Below the pieces are notes generated by a model. That model ran no database searches. It saw only the letters and a program-made list of their open reading frames with translations, and was not told the origin of the DNA. A stretch of DNA of 8,447 nt from Anaerolineae bacterium (GTDB lineage Bacteria > Chloroflexota > Anaerolineae > Aggregatilineales > UBA2796): contig JADZBY010000005.1 of NCBI GenBank assembly GCA_020851855.1, positions 1 to 8,447 of the forward strand. Reading direction: 5' to 3'. The position numbers were made by a program, and so were the translations under genes. Shown here piece after piece: positions 6,520 through 8,447 of the stretch (the first letter of the stretch is position 1; every line of letters starts with the position of its first letter).

Positions 6520-7620
6520 ATGTCTGTTGTGTCCGTGCCCGGCACGCCCCCGCTCGACACGCCCACCCGCCCGTTACCCGTCACGCTCCGCCAGCGCCTG
6601 GCCCGCCTGATGCGCGGCTACACGTTTCGCGTGTTCTTGCAGGGGCTACTGATCATCTGGGCGGTGATGACCTTCACCTTCTTCCTCATCCGCCAGATGC
6701 CGGGCAACCCGGTTCAGGTCAAGATCGACCTGCTCATGCAGACGCAAAACCTGACCTTCGAAGAAGCGCAGCGCGTCGCGGCGGGCCTGTTCGACTTTGA
6801 CCCGAACGCGCCGATCATCGAGCAGTACCTTGATTTCGTAGGAAAGCTCTTGCGCGGCGACCTGGGCCAGTCCATCACGCGCGGCGGCACGGCGGTGGCC
6901 GACATCATCACCCGCTACCTGCCCTGGACGCTGTTCAGCGTCGGGATCGCCCTCGTGGTCAGCTTCACGGTGGGCGTGCTGATCGGGCTGGCGATGGGCT
7001 ACTGGCGCGGCGGCTGGTTCGACAACCTGATGACCGCCTTCGCGTCTGTCGTCTCCGGCATCCCCGACTACGTGCTGGCGCTGCTGATCATCATCATCTT
7101 CGGCGTGCAGCTTCAGTGGTTCAAGGTCGGGCAGGTGCGCGGCGGCGTCGATCCGACCATCCAGGCCGGCTTCACGGTAGAGTACATCAGCAGCATCATT
7201 CGTTACGCGCTGCTGCCGGTCATCGTCTACGTGCTGGCCTCGATTGGCAGCTGGATTCTGGCCATGAAGAGCAGCACCATTTCGACGCTGGGCGAAGATT
7301 ACATCACCGTCGCCCAGGCGCGCGGCCTGTCCCGGCGGCGCATTTTGACCACCTACGTAGGCCGCAACGCCATGCTGCCCCTCGTGACGCGGCTCGCCAT
7401 CAGCGTGGGATTCGTGGTGAGCGGCAGCGTGATCATCGAGGAAATGTTCCAGTACCCCGGCCTGGGCCGCAACCTGTACACCGCCATCTCCCAGCGCGAC
7501 TACACCACCATGCAGGGCATTTTCCTGGTCATCACCGCCGCGGTCGTGCTCTCCAACATCCTGTCCGACCTCGTCATCGGCTGGCTCGACCCACGAGTAC
7601 GCCTGGAAAAGAGAGATTAA
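6520..7620 (+). CDS. ABC transporter permease, DppB/OppB type
   Basis: This 366-residue inner-membrane protein is one half of the translocation channel of an Opp/Dpp-type importer. The cytosolic N-terminus (1-36) leads into a first membrane segment at about 37-57 (FLQGLLIIWAVMTFTFFLIR) followed by the family motif RQMPGNPV (58-65). An external domain holds the DLGQSI motif (114-119), common to DppB proteins. More membrane segments lie at about 136-160, 168-195, 229-249, 291-306 and 331-355. The EAA-like loop that docks the ATPase is at 259-287, with A264, G268 and P286 in the usual spacing (AQARGLSRRRIL). FQYPGLGRNLY (309-319) is a further DppB signature. Length is slightly above the usual 310-340 because of a Pro/Thr-rich first 30 residues. 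The ATG at 6520 has a modest GAGGG eight bases upstream. It is separated from the binding-protein gene by 294 bases of hairpin and repeat, and ends five bases before the next permease. Confidence 0.93.
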   Translation: MSVVSVPGTPPLDTPTRPLPVTLRQRLARLMRGYTFRVFLQGLLIIWAVMTFTFFLIRQMPGNPVQVKIDLLMQTQNLTFEEAQRVAAGLFDFDPNAPIIEQYLDFVGKLLRGDLGQSITRGGTAVADIITRYLPWTLFSVGIALVVSFTVGVLIGLAMGYWRGGWFDNLMTAFASVVSGIPDYVLALLIIIIFGVQLQWFKVGQVRGGVDPTIQAGFTVEYISSIIRYALLPVIVYVLASIGSWILAMKSSTISTLGEDYITVAQARGLSRRRILTTYVGRNAMLPLVTRLAISVGFVVSGSVIIEEMFQYPGLGRNLYTAISQRDYTTMQGIFLVITAAVVLSNILSDLVIGWLDPRVRLEKRD

Positions 7621-7625
7621 CCCCC

Positions 7626-8447
7626 GTGATCGGCTTCGAAACCGTCGCGACCCCGGCAGGCTTCGTCATCGGCATGATCTGTGGCCTGATCCCGCTCCTG
7701 GTCGCGGCGAGGTATAAGAAATGGCGGGCCGGCGTGGGCGGATTCATCGCCTGCACGCTGAGCGGCTTCGCCTGCGGCTTCCTGGGCGGCGTGCCGATGA
7801 TCGTGCTGGCCACCGCCGTGGTGATCAGCTACGCCTACAGCAACCGGCAGGACCCGTTCACCTCGCGCGCGGCGCTTGAGGAAGTCAATTTCGAAGAGAC
7901 GTGGCGCGAATACGTCCTGCGTAAACTGGCCGGCCTGGGATTGGGCCTGCGCAATGCCTTCCGCGCCCTGCTGCGCAACAAAGCGGGCTTTATCGGCTTC
8001 CTGGGTATCTCGTTTTTTGTGGTGGTGTCCGTGTTCGGGCCGCTATTCATCCCCTACGAGGGCGAAACGCGCATGGATCGCCGCCAGCCGGGCGCGCGGT
8101 CGCTGCTCGCCCCACCGAGCGCCGAGCACCCGCTGGGCCTGGACTGGAAAGGGCGCGACGTGCTCTCGCACATGGTGCACGGCGGGCAATCCCTGATCCT
8201 GACCTCGATCCAGGCCGGCCTGGCGGCGACGGTCATCGCCGTGACGCTCGGATCGCTCGCCGCGCTGCTGGGTGGGATGCCCGACATCGTGCTGACCGGC
8301 GTTTCGAACTTCATCCTGACCATCCCCTCGTTCCCGCTCCTGTTAGTGCTGGCCAGCGTCGTGAACCTGGATAGCAACCTCGCGCTGGCGGCGCTGTTCG
8401 GGCTGTTGAACTGGCCCACGCTCATGCGGGCCGTGCGCGCCCAGGTC
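7626..8447 (+). CDS. ABC transporter permease, DppC/OppC type with N-terminal membrane extension, 3' end outside window
   Basis: The frame runs without a stop from a GTG at 7626 to the window edge, giving 274 residues of the partner permease. Residues 114-142 (ALLRNKAGFIGFLGISFFVV...) are the OppC N-terminal transmembrane segment. Then comes the diagnostic HPLGLDWKGRDVLS (168-181), followed by GGQSLILTSIQAGLAATVIA, where the binding-protein-dependent permease domain begins; the EAA loop lies beyond the edge. Unusually, about 110 residues precede the OppC segment instead of the typical 15-35. They include hydrophobic stretches at about 11-28 and 39-71, with a basic linker RYKKWR (29-34), then an acidic stretch (EEVNFEETWREY). 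The GTG start is five bases after the upstream stop with GAGAG ten bases before it, suggesting translational coupling; ATG at 7674 (codon 17) is an alternative. No start codon follows codon 66 before the OppC segment begins at 114, so much of the extension should be translated. Confidence 0.88.
   Translation, partial: MIGFETVATPAGFVIGMICGLIPLLVAARYKKWRAGVGGFIACTLSGFACGFLGGVPMIVLATAVVISYAYSNRQDPFTSRAALEEVNFEETWREYVLRKLAGLGLGLRNAFRALLRNKAGFIGFLGISFFVVVSVFGPLFIPYEGETRMDRRQPGARSLLAPPSAEHPLGLDWKGRDVLSHMVHGGQSLILTSIQAGLAATVIAVTLGSLAALLGGMPDIVLTGVSNFILTIPSFPLLLVLASVVNLDSNLALAALFGLLNWPTLMRAVRAQV

Noticed and set aside
6327..6800. Open frame covering the repeat element and the start of the first permease
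   Set aside because: The peptide is the Pro/Arg/Gly-rich translation of the repeat followed by an out-of-frame permease; it is an artefact of the element.

Overview
The window is G+C-rich (about two thirds by eye) with dense coding on the plus strand only. The style of the intergenic repeats suggests a member of the Chloroflexota, perhaps Anaerolineae. The clues are TCGCGA-centred palindromes flanked by GTAGGGG/CCCCTAC, the CCCTCAC...CCCCTCTC/GAGAGGGG hairpin element, long TPR proteins and a family-5 solute-binding protein with two permeases. This assignment is an inference from gene and repeat style, with no marker gene to confirm it.

Layout. From the left edge to 2969 runs the 3' part of a very long tetratricopeptide-repeat (TPR) protein; its frame is open through the window edge, so the true start and any N-terminal effector or sensor domain lie outside. 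After 44 bases with a good Shine-Dalgarno comes folD (3014-3889), a full-length bifunctional folate enzyme with every key residue seen. A 575-base intergenic region follows (3890-4464). It holds two covarying 20-bp palindromes, a third long hairpin, a stretch of clearly lower G+C with no convincing gene, and finally an inverted repeat and a possible promoter just ahead of the next operon.

From 4465 to the right edge is an ABC importer operon of the oligopeptide/oligosaccharide (Opp/Dpp) type: a secreted family-5 solute-binding protein (4465-6225), then a 294-base gap with a strong GC hairpin and a 157-bp MITE/REP-like element with near-perfect terminal inverted repeats, then a DppB/OppB-type permease (6520-7620), and 5 bases later a DppC/OppC-type permease (7626 onward, cut by the window edge). 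The two permeases would form the membrane channel fed by the binding protein. The ATPase subunits are not in the window and would be expected downstream. The gap between binding protein and permeases is a natural place to lower permease expression relative to the binding protein.

Nothing here amounts to a clearly new biological system. The points most worth a second look are the roughly 80-residue membrane-embedded N-terminal extension on the DppC-type permease, the composite repeat element inside the transporter operon, and the paired palindromes after folD that differ by compensatory changes.
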